Shown here in pieces: positions 30,766-31,511 of a stretch of DNA of 31,511 bases; position 1 is the stretch's first letter; the number at the start of each line of letters is the position of its first letter. The notes beneath the pieces were generated by a model. That model saw only the letters and a list, made by a program, of their open reading frames with translations. It was not told the DNA's origin and ran no database searches. Location of the stretch: assembly GCA_016290335.1 (NCBI GenBank), contig JAEETM010000041.1, forward strand, positions 1-31,511, in the 5' to 3' direction. A program made the translations under genes and the position numbers. The DNA is from Treponema sp. (lineage in GTDB: Bacteria > Spirochaetota > Spirochaetia > Treponematales > Treponemataceae).

Positions 30766-30774
30766 CACTTTCTT

Positions 30775-31488
30775 TTACTTTTTCTTTTTCCCCAGATACG
30801 CCTCTTTGATCTCTTCGTTTTCCAGCAGTTCCCTGCCGCTGCCCTCCATCTTGATGCGTCCCGTTTCCAGCACATACGCATGGTGGGCCACCTTCAAGGC
30901 CATGTTGGCGTTCTGTTCTACCAGCAGCACCGTGGTGCCGCTTTCGTTGATGCGCCGGATGATGTTGAAGATTTCTTTGATGACCAGAGGCGCCAGCCCT
31001 AAGGAGGGTTCGTCCATCATGATCAGTTTGGGACGGCACATTAAGGCGCGGCCCAGGGCCAGCATCTGCTGCTCGCCGCCGGACAGGGTGCCGGCCATCT
31101 GCCAGTTCCGTTCCTCCAGTCGGGGGAAGAGTTCGTAGATACGTTGGATGTCCTTGAGGATACCGTCTTCATCTTTTCGCAGGTAAGCGCCGATGCGCAG
31201 GTTCTCCAGCACAGTCAGGTTGGGGAACACCCGCCGTCCTTCCGGCACTAACGTAATGCCCCGGGTCACAATGTGCTGACTGTTCAGGCCTTTTAAGTTT
31301 TCTTCATTGTATTCCACAGAACCGCTCCGGGGTTTCTCCAGCCCCATAATGGTGCGCAGCAGGGTGCTCTTCCCCGCCCCGTTGGCGCCGATCAGGGTGA
31401 CGATCTGTCCTTCGGGTACGTCTATGGAGATGCCTTTCAGGGCTTCAATGCCGCCGTAGGCCACAACCAGGTCTCTGACTTTAAGCAT
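30775..31488 (-). CDS. livF: Branched-chain amino acid ABC transporter ATP-binding protein LivF
   Basis: The protein is an ABC ATPase with Walker A GANGAGKST (about 34-42), Q-loop, signature LSGGEQQMLALGRAL, Walker B LIMMDEPSLGLAP and the H-loop region VLLVEQNANMALKVAHHAYVLETG, the LivF hallmark. It ends in EEIKEAYLGKKKK. LivF with LivG energises uptake of Leu, Ile and Val or related substrates. The start MLKVRDLV at 31488 has GGGGAGG at a good distance; an ATG at 31494 abuts that site. The start overlaps the end of livG by eight bases, and a strong terminator follows, so it is the last gene of the liv operon. Confidence 0.95.
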   Translation of the reverse strand: MLKVRDLVVAYGGIEALKGISIDVPEGQIVTLIGANGAGKSTLLRTIMGLEKPRSGSVEYNEENLKGLNSQHIVTRGITLVPEGRRVFPNLTVLENLRIGAYLRKDEDGILKDIQRIYELFPRLEERNWQMAGTLSGGEQQMLALGRALMCRPKLIMMDEPSLGLAPLVIKEIFNIIRRINESGTTVLLVEQNANMALKVAHHAYVLETGRIKMEGSGRELLENEEIKEAYLGKKKK

Positions 31489-31511
31489 CTTCATCCTCCC
31501 CTAAGTACGCC
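31481..31511 (-). CDS. livG: LivG, C-terminal end (partial)
   Basis: A frame open from the window edge reads AYLGEDEDA and then TAA (31481-31483). The AYLG motif is the usual end of LivG and LivF type ATPases, and livG normally precedes livF. Only nine codons are visible. It overlaps the livF start. Confidence 0.65.
   Translation of the reverse strand, partial: AYLGEDEDA

Larger units (their letters stand above)
30460..30774. other. Intergenic stretch between bax-inhibitor gene and livF
   Basis: These 315 bases hold the promoter of the BI-1 gene (30494-30502), a hairpin-forming inverted repeat (30535-30554) and the livF terminator (30725-30765). Between 30555 and 30724 I see no supported gene; open frames there only extend from the antisense of livF. 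The stretch is richer in G+C than the nearby BI-1 promoter and may be a dispersed intergenic repeat, which a genome self-search would show. Confidence 0.5.

Noticed and set aside
30517..31002. 161-codon plus-strand frame and a 128-codon minus frame at 30495-30881
   Set aside because: Both overlap livF in other frames or run through its terminator; compositions are not protein-like.
1..31511. CRISPR array, tRNA or rRNA genes
   Set aside because: No regularly spaced direct repeats and no tRNA or rRNA-like segments were seen on either strand.

Overview
The window looks like chromosomal DNA of a diderm Firmicute of the Negativicutes type, for example a relative of Phascolarctobacterium or Acidaminococcus. 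This rests on three things. It carries a complete outer-membrane secretin within a Tad/Flp pilus operon. The gene content otherwise has a Firmicute flavour (teichoic-acid-type transferase, YidC2-like domain, strong AGGAGG ribosome-binding sites). Base composition is moderate to low in G+C. The genus is an inference. Almost everything is on the minus strand; only one prepilin peptidase gene is on the plus strand.

Layout in plus-strand coordinates. 1-127: end of an IS256-like insertion sequence, with the first ten codons of its transposase running off the left edge. 191-232: terminator for the pilus genes. 348-3747: two AT-richer genes, a large Flp-like prepilin and a very large TadG-like protein, with their own promoter at 3863-3891. 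3931-13217: the main Tad operon, read right to left as rcpC/cpaB, rcpA/cpaC secretin, a TadZ-like ATPase, a CpaE with receiver domain, tadB, flp, tadE, tadA, tadC and a DUF192 gene. It starts from a good promoter at 13336-13365. The flp gene appears to have an internal promoter whose whole 18-bp spacer is a perfect palindrome, and a strong stem-loop after its stop codon. 13385-14059: divergent prepilin peptidase.

14086-29540: one ten-gene minus-strand operon, tightly packed and often overlapping, for a surface glycan or phosphoglycan. Its 5' half encodes a cytidylyltransferase-PLP enzyme fusion, an opine dehydrogenase-like protein, a CDP-glycerol phosphotransferase-like protein, and a 903-residue fusion of a YidC-like membrane domain to an alkaline-phosphatase-superfamily phosphotransferase domain. 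Its 3' half encodes four paralogous multi-membrane proteins (DUF6056-like, GT-C-like), one PTPS-related/YfhO-like GT-C protein, and one polyprenyl-phosphate glycosyltransferase. A coherent reading is that an aminoalcohol phosphate is made, CMP-activated and perhaps N-carboxyalkylated. It would then be transferred to a glycan that is further decorated on the outer face of the membrane with lipid-linked sugars. This is the candidate undescribed system.

29752-31511: ordinary genes, a Bax inhibitor-1/YccA protein, livF, and the last codons of livG, with recognisable promoter and terminators.

No tRNA, rRNA or CRISPR array was seen.
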